Shown: positions 12,106 to 25,734 of the stretch, piece after piece
How the letters are laid out: each line of letters starts with the position of its first letter
Numbering within the stretch: the first letter of the stretch is position 1
Notes under the pieces: generated by a model
The model's database searches: none
Seen by the model: the letters and a program-made list of their open reading frames with translations, nothing else
What the model was told of the DNA's origin: nothing
Assembly: GCF_000143415.4 (NCBI RefSeq)
Contig: NW_003314273.1
Span: forward strand, 165,848 to 229,847
Origin: Selaginella moellendorffii
Taxonomy: Eukaryota; Streptophyta; Lycopodiopsida; Selaginellales; Selaginellaceae
Reading direction: 5' to 3'
Length of the DNA stretch: 64,000 nucleotides
Translations under genes and position numbers: made by a program

Positions 12106-15100
12106 CTCCAAGAATTTGGTAAGCCATAGAGAGTTCTATTTGTTTTCCTCTCCTTTTTTCTGCTCAAGCAGGCAATACCCTTCCAATTCCAGGCTTTAAA
12201 AAACTCGTCCTGTGCGCAGGGGAGAGAGGCCCCCTTAGAAACTTCTGAGGGTTACAGTCGCTAGTACCTTGCTTGCACTAATAACTCATGAAGGTCATCT
12301 GACCAGTGGACGTCCTGGTTCCAATATGTTTAAGAGCTGGGCTGCCAGTAAAGATTCTCCACGCTCGACTTTTTGTGTTGCTGCTGTAAAAACTGAATAA
12401 AAAAGTGAGTGTCTTGGCGCACCTTGTTATATGCCTTCCACTCAAGTCAGTATTGGGTTAACTATCCTCATTCTTTGCCCCTGTTTTGTCTTCAAAACGA
12501 GTTTTAATGTGTTCTCATGATGATCTAAGTATAACAATGTATTTTTTTACTATTGTTGAGGAACAAAAACACTTTAAAGACTTTAAGCTGGAAGTATAGA
12601 GACGTGTTCCCATTGTTGTGAGATTGGTCGGAAGGATTTTTTGGAAAAGTACTTCATGATTTTTAAATCTGCAGTTTCTTATTTCAAATTAAGTTCTAAC
12701 AAGATTGTCAATGAATGATCTCACCACATATGACAGCATTAAAAACATGATATAAAATTTAAAGACACTTTGATGAATGATTTGAACTATTTAATAGAGA
12801 TTATAAAAGAAAGAATGTAGTATATTTCTTCCATTTTAAACATATCCACCTTAGTGTAGTGCTTAGCAATTGAGAAGGCATAAGTTTGAGAAAGGATTTG
12901 AAGAGATAGAAACAAATTAAGGCCTTTAATCACTAGTAATATTTTCTGAGACTATGAAGATGGAAAATTTCTTTGTAAATAAGTTTGGTTAATTGTTTTC
13001 CATCAATTGTCTTTTTATGAAGAATTCCCAAAATTGATCAAATCCATCTCAAAATTGATAAAATCAAAAACCACCATATATAGAAAGAAATTGATTGTCA
13101 AGTTTTTTGAACAAATGGATTTGAGGCCTTTGTTTAGTATGCCTTTTATAAATATAAAATTGAAGGAGTGAGTAAAAAGTTTGTGCAAAGGAATTGATTT
13201 TGAAGCAAAAGAAATCCAAAAGACTCTAATGTCAAAATTTGAATAGAAAGTCTTTAAGTGATAGTGTGATATAACTATATTGAGTAAAAGTATCAACTTT
13301 CCTATTCACTTTTCATTAGTAATATATAATTATAAACTAACTGAATAGTAATTATAACCACTGAGTTTGACACTAATTGAGGATACATACCAAAGACCAA
13401 AACTAAAAGTTGTTGTAATTGTGATCATATGGAAAAGACTTTTAAAGGAAATGAAAGCTTCAAAGGCCTAAAATTGCAAATTAATCTCTACAGTGGTATA
13501 TTTCAAAGAGTGGGTGAATCTTGTTATTTAATTCCTCTTGCAACAAGATAGTGTATAAAATAAAACTTGAAGCATTTGCCTCAATAAAATAAAATTTTGT
13601 TTTATCTATATAGATGAAAAGTAAAGTAGAAGTGAATGTAAACTTCAGAAAATCAAAGAAATTTAAATAGCAAAAGACTATTAAAAAAAGGTACTCTTTA
13701 TAGTGAATCACATTAAAAGAAGAATGATTTTGGAAACTTTTTGAATGAAACACTGATAAAAGTTCATAAAACAAAAAAATATAAAACATCATAAATTAAA
13801 AGTTGGATATTGCTACTAAAAATATGCTACTAAAAAATGGTGAAAACTTTAGGTAAGAAATATGATAAAATAATATAGCCAGAAAATTTCACCAAAACTT
13901 TATCAAAGGAATATTTCTTCATTATTGAAGATGCTAAAGAAAAAGACAAACATGATAGTTATGTTTTCCTTTTAAAAAAGATAAAAATATCATCAAAAAA
14001 GATGAAAATATTGTTTGCCATTTGTTGGAAAATAGCAAAAGTGTTAGTTACACTATAAAGTATTACTATATACTTGAAGTGGTTATAACTAGTATGGAAT
14101 GGTGTTTTCCAATCATTCCGTTTCTAAATGCAAATAAAATTGTAAATATTATACAAATTAATTTAGTTGAAGAACCAAGATTTGAAAAGCTACAACAATA
14201 TTTAATAAATTAATATATATTAATTAATTAGGAATGGTGAGTTTGTTGAGATTATAATAGTCAACTACCAAATAAAGAAACTCATTTTTTTTGGACACAT
14301 ATGAATTTGAGAATTCCTAATAAAACAATTAGAAAGATTCTTTTTGATATTAGTCTTCTCTAACCCCTTATTTTGTTTTATGGCTTTCAATATTTGTATA
14401 AATTTCCTTATTGATCTTTTATATTATCAAGGATTTGCAAAATCCTTGTTGTGGTCAATTGATTTATCAAATTAGCACATTTTTGCCATATTAAAAGACA
14501 ATTGATGGAAAGCACTTGTTTTAGCTTATATATAAAGAAATTTTCTGTCTTCATGAATTGCTAAATGATATTATCTTCTATAAGTGATCATTTTCAAATT
14601 TTTCCACCTTTTAGGGTCATTTTATTTTCTTCTTTCACATACTATCCATGAACAAGTATCAAAAAATCTTGAATAGTATTTTTGATACTTTATTTCCCAT
14701 CAACAGAATGATTAAATTGATCTCCTTCATTTTGTTGAGTTTTTTTATAATAGTTTTCAATACTATTTAACATATCACTTTTCATTTTTCATCAACTATG
14801 ACCTTCATCTTTATAGGTTATATTTATTTCTTCCAACACTTAATCTTATAAATGGTTCCATTGTTATTCATGCTATTGCTTTAAATTTTGTTCATGTACC
14901 ATTACTTTTCTCATTACTATGTTGTTGATTATTCCCAATTGAATCAAAGGTTTGGCAACATTGTTGACATTGGAAAATCACAAACTCTTCAAGTTTGAGA
15001 TTTATACCATCTTTGACTCAAAGTGTAAATACTATAAATTGTATTATTTGTTTGACTGATTTGGGTATTTTCCTAAAAATCACATTTATAAGCTTATTTC

Positions 15101-18100
15101 TCATTGTGTTTATAAGTTTAAGGAGTTTAAGGTTCTACCAACCTTGATTTGAAGTACCAATATCATAGATTATATTATTTATTTAGTTAGCTTAGATATT
15201 CTTCTAGTGATTGTACTTGAAAGTATTTCTTATATATATATATATATTGTTAATTAGTTATAAATTAACAATATCCACTTAAGTTTAGTCTTACATCACT
15301 TTAATTGCAATTTGGTGCTTGGCATTAGAGGGGGAGGGGGGGATGGGATGTCATGTATTTACTATCTATTTGTGAGCATGTTTATGATTACTAGCCACAA
15401 TGGGAGTCAAACCTTAAACCTCTATATATGAGATTTGAACTCAAGATTAATATAAGTTCTTGAATTTGGATTTTTAGTATTATTCAACTATAAAAATGCT
15501 TAACTCTATATATGTAGGACACAGGTTTTGACTATATACCCTATAGTAATTTACTATATGATAACTATAAGGCAACTATTGAATACATATGCCGGAATTT
15601 GAGGTTTAAAGTTTTGAGCCACTAAATGAAGGGATGGAATTAAACTCTTAAGAAACAAGAGCATAGAACATGAATGTACATCCAAGATGTAGAGGCATAA
15701 AAACATAAAGCAATACCACTAGAATAGTTTTAAAGTTTTCAATATCTATATTAAGATCAACATACAAAACAAAGGCAAATGAAGTTTAATGCTTTTTTAG
15801 CATTGGTACCCTAACACAAGGATATAAATATTCCATCAGTTAATATAGTATAGAGTTTAGGCTTAAACCCATGTAGAAGAAAAAAACAAACAATACCCTT
15901 ATATAAAAACATGTTTTGGGCTTTTACTCCAATCTCTTAAGAGTTGGCTTTTAGGACAAACTCAAAAACTTTATAAATATGAAATGGTGTTAAATTGTGA
16001 ATTTAAGCATAAGAACAATATTGTCGTGTTTAACACAATCTTTACATTTTGTAAATATGCCTCATTAACAAATCTAGACACTTTCCATAAATAATTAATA
16101 GAACCAAAATAAGACTAACGTGTCTTGGTAAGTTATCTTAGGCTTAATATTGCAAAAGTTCTTAACACTAGCAAGTGTAAGCCAATGAATGAGTTTCTTT
16201 AACCAAATCAAATATATTTTATTAATAGCAGTTAGGAATTCTATCCAGATGTGGCATTTGGAATTATATATAAATTTAAATTCACTTAAAATATATATAC
16301 ATATCATAAAAAGTGTTTTAAGAACTTTGAATATTCAACATAGATCCATTTTTTATTCTTGATTTATTAAGCATTTTATTAGTAGCTTTATCATCTTCCC
16401 TTCTCATGATGACAAGATTCTAATAGATAATATAAATTAATTTTGAGAATGCTATCTTTATCATTGGTAGTGAAATTGTACACAAATCCTATCTTGGGAG
16501 AGTTTTGATATTGAAAAAGAATTCACTGAAACTTGAAGAACATAGAGAATATAGTGTAATATTTTATTGAGAACTGATTCAATCCCACAAATTTGGATTG
16601 ATAAACCACAAACTATATGAACACTTTGATCAAACCTAGCAAAATTAAGGCTTGAGGAAGCAAGTTTATTTGCTGACAAAATGTGTGTTACAATCCACCA
16701 CTTTATGGTGTTATATGATGTTATATAAAGAAAATAGAGACCTTAGTATTCATGTGATTCACCATCCTCAAATTTAACAACGTTTGCTTAAGGACAATTC
16801 TTTTGCTTTATGTACTGATTGACAAATGGCCTTTGCCTTGTCTCCAACTTCATGACATCTGTAACAACACTTTAGTCCAAACTTTCCCTAACACTGTTTA
16901 AACAAGGAAAGGCCATTGTTAGTGTGCTTTCCGCCAATTCTATGCAGTAGTTAGTACTGATGATGTTGTTGCTGTTGTGTTTGTCCAAACACTTGAGTGT
17001 ATAAATGCTTTTTCATAGCATCTAGATCAAGCTCCTGTCCATCCCAACATAGGATGATGATCCTCTAATAGTAGCCACCATAGGTGTGTTCCGAGTCATC
17101 TATAGCTTGAATGCCTCTCTTTACAACCTCCTTTGTGGGATGTTGCAAGGGAGGAGAGATGCTGCTTGATGTACTTGAAATTACTAACTATCATCATGAT
17201 TTCTACTTTTTGCAGACTCTCCTGGTTGCATGTGGCAATTGACAAGCTTTGTCATCTCATTGTGCTGAGCCAGCCATGACATGTTGATTTCCCAGGCACC
17301 AGCTATTATGGCATGAACAGAATCCTCTTGCTTCATGATCTAGTAGCGATCTATGTTTGTATCCTTGTTGATCTTTTGGACTGCTACACAGCATGCCTCA
17401 TGCTCTTCACACGGAAGAGTTTCTTCAATCTAAGGCAGATTGATTGACAACAAGCTTGCATCAATGGAAAGTTTGAAACCATGGTATCAAAGAAAGATAG
17501 TAATCAGAGTTCTTGTTCTTCTCCTCTTTACCATGCTTGCAAAAGAGAGAAGACAGGAGCAAAAAAGCAAGATTCACGCCGACGAAGTTTTAAGAATAAA
17601 AGTGATTTGTCATACCCCATTGTGCGAATGAGAATTCTTGCTTGAATTGTGGGATATTGCAAATCTAGTCAAGGCTTGCAGCTCGCTATCTACGAGTGAT
17701 AAACCTTGATGATGTGATTTTGGGTTCTCAATCCAGTGCATTAGGAACTTTTGAGCAAGACATTTCACTATAGGTCCAGCCACTAGTACTACAGGCTTCT
17801 TCCTCTATTTCAGATGTAGATTGTTAAGTCTTAAAACCTGTTTTCAATCTAATACCATGTTGAGATTAAAAGGATTAAATATACTTGCTTGCAGCCTCGA
17901 AATTTTCAGCTGGCTTGGAACGTTCTGAAGGTCAAAGAATCTCTGCATGAGTAGCACGCTGCACCTGTGACATGCCTCGTGCTACATTATAAATATTCGC
18001 AAAATAATGGAATCTAGACGTATTCCCACTTGCTAAGCCAACGAGCGCTGACGTTGCACAGTGTGTGGCGCTTGCGTGTAATAAAAGAGAATTTTTTCTC

Positions 18101-18869
18101 CTCCGTATTTTTAAGAGTTGGTGGGATTGTGATAATGCGTTAATGATGTGCTTGGTGGCACCCAATGGATTCTCCAAACAATGGATGGCAAAGAATCGCC
18201 CAGCGAGAGCCCACCCAGAAATCATCCAAGCTCGAAAACAACTGGATGGAGAAAATTTTTAGGCAACATTGACACTGGTGATTTTATGATTGTGGTGCTG
18301 ATTAAAATCCAAGCTTCTATCTCAAATCTAGCTGGCAACACAAATCCATTTAAGCAAGCTAGACTTTGGACAAATGCCTCCCATTCTTTGTCCGCTTGCA
18401 TGGTGTGATGTGTGAAGTGTGGTGGACAAGTTTTGGGCGTATGCCGCAAGAATCGAGCCCACGACCGAGCACATTCCAGGGCATATGCGCGAGAATTTTG
18501 CGCCAGCTGGCCGCCAGGCTGTCATTTTCTTGCCTTGGTTTTAGGCGTCGTCAAGGATTTAGGGTTTTATGATTTTTTCTGTGCGAGCAGGGGAGGGCGG
18601 GGCGATCCTCTCCACCGCCATAGCCAGCAAGGAGATCGATCGGTGATCGGCGCCGCCCTCCCGTCTCGGTAATCCGGGCCGCATTCCCTGCGATCCAACG
18701 CGCAGATCTTTTGTTTCTTCGTTTTTTTCTCCCCTTTTTTTCTTTCTTTCTTTGGTTTCGAGCTTCGTTTCTTCGTAGCCTCTATAGAGTTTTCTTCTCT
18801 TTCGATCTGCTTTTCTTCTTTTCGATTCTTTTGTATATTTGGTAGCGAGCTTCAAGCTAGGCGAGGGCG
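12106..18869. other. Long AT-rich intergenic stretch with decayed repeats
   Basis: About 12.1-12.5 kb is 3' flank of the EDR2-like gene. From 12.5 to 16.7 kb the sequence is very AT-rich with only short accidental frames and a (TA)n run near 15233-15246. A decayed copia-like gag is suspected at 16.8-17.9 kb. The last 900 bases become GC-balanced and pyrimidine-rich (18700-18840) and probably hold the promoter and leader of the DUF1685 gene. I see no intact gene here. Confidence 0.6.
16780..17860 (-). mobile_element. Possible decayed Ty1/copia-type gag remnant
   Basis: On the minus strand a primer-binding-like TGGTATTAGA (17857-17848) resembles the initiator-tRNA site used by copia elements. 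Downstream are broken coding stretches, including a Gln-rich segment (MKKHLYTQVFGQTQ) and a degenerate zinc knuckle (CYRCHEVGD, with the histidine replaced by Asp). Stops and frame changes interrupt it. No LTR pair was found, so this is a weak call. Confidence 0.35.
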
Positions 18870-19822
18870 ATGAGCAGCAGTGTGACGGCAGTGCTCGAGG
18901 AGAGGTCGACGAACCATCAGGAAGTAAGCGAAGAAGTAGTAGCGATCCCAGAGGGCGCGGCCACCAAGCCCTTCTCCGCGTTTGGATCATACCGACAGCG
19001 TCACGGGGATGTGGAGAACATCAATTTCAAGGCTGGGATGTCGTCAGAGGCGCCGGCGATACTGGGCTCAGTCGCTGGCGGCGGCACGGATCTCGTCCAG
19101 GGCGGCGCTCACGGGAGCAAGAGCGCGCCCGTGAACATCCCCAGATCCTCGGGAAGCGGAGGCGGCAGCAAGGATCCGGGGATGCGCCGCAGGGTTCTTC
19201 GGCCCAGGAATCGCGAGGTGGAGCTGGACGAGGCCTGGGAGCGCAAGAGGGACCAGCATTTGCTCGAGGAGATGAAGCAGGCGACCGAGAATCGCCAGGC
19301 CCGAGCAGTGGGGCGGAGCGTCTCCGACTGTGGCGAGCGGCCGCTGCCACGGCTGGACAGCACTGCTCGCGCCGCGGATAAGACGCGGTTTCGAGCTCGC
19401 AGCTTGACCGACGAGGATCTGGACGAGCTGAGAGGAAGCATCGATCTGGGATTTGGGTTTAGCAACCAGGCGGATCCCCGGCTGTGGAACACGCTCCCGG
19501 CGCTGGAGCTGTGCTACGCGATCAACCAGCAGTACCAGAACAAGGGCTCTCCCGTTTCGACAGTGGACGACGATGGAACAGGCAGCGATGGGACTGGCAG
19601 TCCCATGAATTCTCCCTCCTGGACCGTCTCCAGTCCTGGTAAGTTCTTTCAAGCTCTTTCATGGTTGCTTCCTTTGGTTTCGTATCGCTCATCGAAGCGT
19701 GTTATCCTTTTTTCTTTTTCCGTCTAGGTGATCATCCCCAGCAAGTGAAAACACGAATCAGGCACTGGGCTCAGGCGGTTGCTTGCACGATTCGCCAGAA
19801 TTACAAGCATGAATCGTCGTGA
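18870..19822 (+). CDS. DUF1685 family protein
   Basis: Two exons (18870-19638 and 19728-19822, intron 89 nt) encode 287 residues. The C-terminal half carries the plant DUF1685 signature: RSLTDEDLDELRGSIDLGFGF, then LPALELCYAINQQY, then after the intron QQVKTRIRHWAQAVACTIRQ near the end. The N-terminal half is Gly/Ser/Arg-rich and poorly conserved, with a charged helix (ELDEAWERKRDQHLLEEMKQ). The family is plant-specific and its biochemical function is unknown. The ATG is the first after a pyrimidine-rich leader. A GGT microsatellite begins at the stop codon. Confidence 0.9.
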
Positions 19823-20340
19823 TGGTGGTGGTGGTGGTGGTGGTGATTCAGTTTGACAATCCAGACGAAGTAGAAAAAGCAAGAAGAACGAACCAAGAAC
19901 AAGAAGAACAAGCGAGGAGCTAAGTACTCGAATAAAGATCATCGAGTTTACGAAAACACGAAGGAAATGGAGGCGGCGCGCGGTCGTGAAAGAGAGATAA
20001 GCTTTCTAATCTCTCTCTCTCACACGCACAAGCAGGGCTTAACTTCTAGCTTATATACATACTTTCAAGACGTGGTTCTAGCTCTCTGACGATTCTTAGA
20101 GATTTCCAGCAACGCGCTTCAAGAATTCAACACCTTCAACAACACCCGCAAGCGTGTTGTTGGTGGTGTTGCTCGAGGGGCCACCGAGCTGTGTAAGTTG
20201 CCCGCATCATCCAGCTCGTCGTCGTTGTTTATAAGAAAATACTAACTACAAGCCAGCAGAATTCTTCCTCTTGTTTTTTCAATCTGTGTTTTTTTTGTTT
20301 TTTTTGTTCCTCGTTTGTGTGGGCCGGGCCTGCAACAGGT
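19823..20340. other. 3' flank of DUF1685 gene
   Basis: It starts with a (GGT)n microsatellite to about 19845, then purine-rich sequence likely to be 3' untranslated, then a T-rich segment. No other coding signal. Confidence 0.5.
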
Positions 20341-21738
20341 GTTGTGTAGTGTAGCGGAGCTGCACAGGCTTTGGTTTTGTTCTCTTTCTCGCGCTCTAAC
20401 ATCTTTCTCGGCGCTGGTTTAGCTTTGGGAAGCTTTTCCTCTCTTGTCTGTGCGGCTTTCGAGGTATTCGGCTTTGTTTTCTTTGCTTTCTGCCGCTCCT
20501 GTTTGTGGGAGACTAACATCGTAGCTGCTTTGTCCTGCAGATCTTTGACTTGGCCCGCACACGCGAGAAAAGGCATCCGAGCGAGAAGCACTGACACGCG
20601 ATGGGGAAAGGTGTTGAGCAACAGGGTCTTGACACACATAATCGCTGTGAGTGCTTGGATCAGAAGCTCTAGCTAGCGACAGGAGGAGTGGGGCTCTCGC
20701 TCGATCAGGACGAACTCAATCAGGAAGAACAAAGCGAGAACAAAGGAAAGAAGTATAAAGAAGTGATGTGCAAACCGGCTGTGGAAACGTGGATCAAAGC
20801 CAAAAAATCTGCTGCTGGCCTTTGGTTGGCTGGCTGGTTTGGTTCGTTTGGTGGCGAGCGTATTGAAGAATTGGAAGGCGAGAGTGGGATTTTAATGGGT
20901 TGGGTCACAGTTTGGTGGAGGCCTCTCCAAAAGAAATTCATTCTCGTTTTTATGGCTTTGGTTTCGCCCCCATTCTTTTTCTTCTTTATTGAAAGCCAGG
21001 ATTCGCTCGCGAAGATTTGGGAAGAATGAAAATTTTCATAGCGTTTGTTTATGATTTTGAGCCGTTTGACCGTCTACCGTACGAGCCCTAGTCTTTTGAA
21101 GAGAAGTTTACCGCCAAATTCTCTGTTTTAGGGCTTTTCTTGGTTCTTGCTTGCGATGGATCGATCATGCAATCCCGCTGCTGGAGTCGTAGAAGGAGGA
21201 GCTGAAGGAGGAGGATCGGGCTTGCTGGATCTCCGAGTGGCCGTGGTGGTGGTGGTGGTGGTGGTGATGGTGGTGGTGTTGGACTGTTGCTGCGGCGAGG
21301 ACGGGCTTGACGTCTGTGTCAACAGAAGAGGTGAGCTGCTGCGGGTAAGCCGGATTGTTGCCGCTGGAGTGGATTGGATTTTTTTTTATGAGTGCCAGCA
21401 GCTGGTGCTGGGTGCCTGGGTGATTCAAGGCCGCAGAGCTTTGGTTCAGGCCAAGCCTTCCCAGTTGCCACTCGGATCTTGCCAGTATGAATTGCTGCTG
21501 CTTGGGGCTGGAGTTCATTTGTAAGCTCTAGGTTTGACCCTGCTAGGTGGTGGTGGTGGTGGCAGCGTGAAAGTTTGCAAAGGTCGAAACCAAGTGGTGG
21601 TGCTATTGCTCCACCATAGCTAAGGAGCTGTGGGAGGTGACTAGAGAGCTTTGCTGGTGAGCATTGCTGCCTATCCTGGCTGATGATAGCAAGAGGCTCA
21701 GGCCTTGCAGGTACTGTTGGTGCTCGGATTCTTGCGTG
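20341..21738 (-). pseudogene. Truncated duplicate of the SPL 3' exon and downstream region
   Basis: This stretch is a colinear copy of 24362-25734, which contains the 3' part of the last exon and the downstream flank of the intact SPL gene. On the minus strand the coding part reads QQYLQGLSLLLSSARIG, then stops at VEQ where the intact copy continues VEQQHHH (CAG changed to TAG). Small indels follow, and a readable tail resumes at MNSSPKQQQF and ends at [13 protein letters not shown] histidine tract encoded by GTG/CAC triplets is expanded here (21240-21280) relative to the intact copy. The SBP domain and upstream exons are absent. Homology stops sharply at both ends. Confidence 0.88.
21240..21280. 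repeat. GGT/CAC trinucleotide microsatellite
   Basis: A run of GTG/GGT triplets inside the SPL pseudogene that encodes a histidine run on the minus strand; longer than the corresponding run near 25217 in the intact gene. Confidence 0.85.
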
Positions 21739-24361
21739 CAATTCATAAAAAGGTAGAAAATATAATGGAGTGCCAGAACGAACAAATGCTCTTGGGTTAG
21801 TCATGGATGAGGGTTGAATTCATGAAGCTTGGAGTGATAGTAGAATCACATGTTAAGCCATGCCAGGCTAGAAAAAAATGTTGGTATATGAGACACTTTA
21901 GGAGGTCTATTATTAGTTCTTCAAGTTCTGTCACCTTCATTAATAACACTCTTTTCCTACTATAGAAGTATAGTTTGGGATTGCAATCCACTTGGTGACA
22001 AAGGTTGTAGTAACAGCCAGGAGATCAAAGGTGTTGAAGATGATATGCCACCAATGACTTTGAACTGACTGCCATAGTGTCCATGATGACAAGATAAGGA
22101 TTGCTAATTGTTATTGGTATAGGTGTGCACTACAACCACAAGTGGTGCACAACAAAACAAAAATGAGTTAAAGGAATCCAAGATAAAAAAAAAAAGAGCG
22201 CATAAGGTCATACTATACTTATGGCTTAGATGGTAGCCTACCTTGAGGGTCAATATGGATATATTTGGATATTGAAGCTCCATTAGATGATGATGTTAAT
22301 CTTTGGAAGTAGTTATGGAATGCTGATAGGGAACTATAAGCTTGCTAGTGTAACGGCATTATCAACTCACCTTACGTGGGAAAACACATGGAAAAATGAT
22401 AAATACCAATGAAAAACTTACCCAACTAGACCACTTGTTATTTCAGGAGGTAGATAGCAAGGAAGTGGCACTTGTATTAATAGATGGAGTTGCAGCAATT
22501 GTAATGACTAGTGGAGTAGTAGTAGGTGTAAATGGGCTAATAGTAATGGCACTATATGGGTTTGTGTGATAGAGATTCCACTTGTGTTGTAGCATATGCA
22601 ATATTAGATAACACTCTACTTGTTCAAATGCAATTAGGAGTTGTGGGTGGGATGTTATTGGAGTTGATGTCCATGTTGTGAAGCTTGATAAATCGAGTGG
22701 TTGGTGTGTGTCCTACAGAAAATAAATTGTTTTATTCTTGCTCTAAAAATTACCTCTAACAGAGTTGCATCTTTAACATTAGAGAGAAATGGTTTAGGTA
22801 TATCTTCAATATCTTTTCTACCAATAGCTACTATAATTTTATAGAAGCACAATTTAGGAGGAATTTTGTAACATTATCAATATTCTTACCCAAGCTCTCT
22901 CTAGGGTGCAATCCAGTGCAAAATATTCTTCTTGAGGTATGGAGCAAAGACACAATATAAGCTTTACTTATGCCATAGATTAGATACATTGAGAATTCCT
23001 ATGTCTTCCATAGCCTCGAAAAGGTGTTTATAAAACCATATAAGAACTCTTTCCACAAATGCTCTATACGTTATAAAACAAAATGGATTTAATCTTTATG
23101 TCGATAAAACTCTAATGTTATGAGTACTTAGTTATGTGTTGATGTCCCATCCTAGCTGCTAGACCCCAACATCAAACCATGTCCCTCTCAACTTCATTGT
23201 GCTCTGGAGCATTGTTGCTTTGGATGTGCTTGGGCCTTCCAAATTGATAAATAACCTACACATATGTATTAAATATTGCATGGGATTCTTTGGAGGTAGC
23301 TAATTTGCAAGTACAATATAATGAATTACCCTGCAAATAATGACATGTGCATAGAAACTATAGCTTATAAGTTTGCAATATACTACAATAAACATGTTAT
23401 CATATGTGATCACAAAAAGCAAAAATGAAAGAATACTCACAATCCATATAACAAAGTGCATAAACCTCTTCATTCTTGTAAATCTATCATCGAATCCTTA
23501 TCAAGAATCTTAGGTCATGAGTGATTAAGGCTTCATAAATTTGGTGTCGGCTAAACTAGTATCCTTCAGTCCAACAGTTAGATTGGGAATTGATAATACC
23601 TCAATTTGTGCCATCTTGATTCATGGCATTGTTAGTCTAGATGTGATGAAATACCTTTTTGGGTGGTACATTGTAATATACACCTCTCCAATTTGGATTA
23701 ACATGCAAAATAAGTAGTAGTTTTAGTCTCAAGGATCTTCAAGTGCATTTAAGTACCAAATGCGACCAAAACCTCTCAATTGCAAAAAATGATGGAAGGC
23801 ATAGAAATATACAAATGAATTGAATTAAATCTAAAAAGTTGGAAACTAACCAAACCTTTGGGAGAACATCATTGTCATTATCCACCCCTAAACCATGGAA
23901 GGTTATCCTCCTCCTCTTCCTCCACATCTTCCAGTAAACCTAGAAGGAAAGGTTTCAATGATACAAGTTTGAAGTAAATCTAGAAGGGAACACTCATGGT
24001 AAGAATTTCAAAGTTCATGAAGAGCAAATTAATAGTGAATCAAAGCCACTTCCAACATTACCCACAAAAACATTTGAAACCAATCACCAACAAACTAAGT
24101 TGCTTTCAACATCTAGTGCCAAGAAACACAAGGAAGGCATCCTAAACCTTAAGACTTAATGAATCCTTAAGTTCGATGAAATTATATATGTATAACACAA
24201 TGTTCATATTATGTGGACATCATCCACCCATTGGGCTAACATCCATGGGGCATCCATTGCAATGGGATTAACATTTAATGCTAATCCTATAGAAGAATGC
24301 CATGTGGACACCCTGAAATAGACTGTTATATTTTCTACCCTTTTACAAATTGTATGCCATA
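21739..24361. other. AT-rich spacer between the two SPL 3' copies
   Basis: No gene or long frame is recognisable. Base composition is AT-rich, unlike the duplicated blocks on each side. It may be decayed transposon sequence inserted between the copies. Confidence 0.5.
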
Positions 24362-25734
24362 GTTGTGTAGTGTAGCAGAGCTGCACATGCTTTTGTTTTG
24401 TTTTATTTCTCGTGTTCTAACATGCTTCTTGGCGCTGGTTTAGCTTTGGAAGCTTTCCTCTCTTGTCTGCGCAGCTTTTGAGGTATTCGGCTTTGTTTTC
24501 TTTGCTTTCTGCTGCTCCTGTTTGTGGGAGACTAACATCGTAGCTGCTTTGTCCTGCAGATCTTTGACTTGCCCTGGACACGCAAGAAAAGGGATCCGAG
24601 CGAGAAGCACTGACACGCGATAGGGAAAGGGTCTTGACACACATAATCGCCGTGAGTGTTTGGATCAAAAGCTCTAGCTAGCGACAGGAGGAGTGGCTCT
24701 CGCTCAATCAGGACGAACTCAATCAGGAAGAACAAAGGAAAGAAGTATAGAGAAGTGATCTGCAAACCGGCTGTGGAAACGTGGATCAAAGCTTGGTTCG
24801 TTTGGTTCGTTTGGTGGCGAGCGTATTGAAGAATTGGAAGGCGAGAGTGGGATTTTAATGGGTTGGGTCACAGTTTGGTGGAGGCCTTTTCCAAAAGAAA
24901 TTCATTCTCGTTTTTATGGCTTTGGTTTCGCCCCCATTCTTTTTCTTCTTTATTGAAAGCCAGGATTCGCTCGCGAAGATTTGGATAAAATGAAAATTTT
25001 CATAGCGTGAAGAGCTTTTGTTTATGATTTTGAGCCGTTTGACCGTTTACCGTACGAGTCTTTTGAAGAGAAATTTACCGCCAAATTCTCTGTTTTAGGG
25101 TTTTTCTTCTTTCCTAGGGTTCTTGCTTGCGATGGATCGATCATCCAATCCCGCTGCTGGAGTCGTAGAAGGAGGAGCCGAAGGAGGAGGATCGGGCTCG
25201 CAGGATCTCCGAGTGGCCGTGGCCGCGGTGATGGTGGTGTTGGAGCGCCGCCGCGGCGAGGACGGGCTTGACGTCTGCGTCGACAGAAGAGGTGAGCTGC
25301 TGCGGGTGAGCCGGATTGTTGCCGCTGGAGTGGATTGGATTGTTTTCGATGAGCGCCAGCAGCTGGTGCTGGGTGCCTGGGTGATTCAAGGCCGCGGAGC
25401 TTTGCATGCTTTGGTTCAAGCCCAGCCTTCCCAGTTGCTGCTCGGATCTCGCCAGTACGAATTGCTGCTGCTGGGGGCTGGAGTTCATTTGTAAGCTCGA
25501 GGTCTGATCGATGCTTTCCCTGCTAGGTGGTGGTGCCGGTGGCGGCGGCGTGAAAGTTTGCAAAGGTCGAGCCAGCCATGGAACCGAGTGGTGGTGCTGT
25601 TGCTCCACCATAGCTGAGGAGCTGTAGGAGGCGACCGGAGAGCTTTGCTGGTGAGCACTGCTGCCTATCCCGGCTGACGATAGCGAGAGGCTCGGGCCTT
25701 GCAGGTACTGCTGGTACACGGATTCTTGCGTCCC
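24362..25734 (-). repeat. Intact copy of the duplicated SPL 3' block
   Basis: Direct duplicate of 20341-21738. It includes the last 594 coding bases of the SPL gene and about 780 bases of downstream sequence. The two copies begin with the shared GTTGTGTAGTGTAGC and part after GGATTCTTGCGT. Confidence 0.85.

Noticed and set aside
13015-13792. Phe/Ile-rich minus-strand frames
   Set aside because: AT-rich composition explains them; no motif or splice pattern supports a gene.
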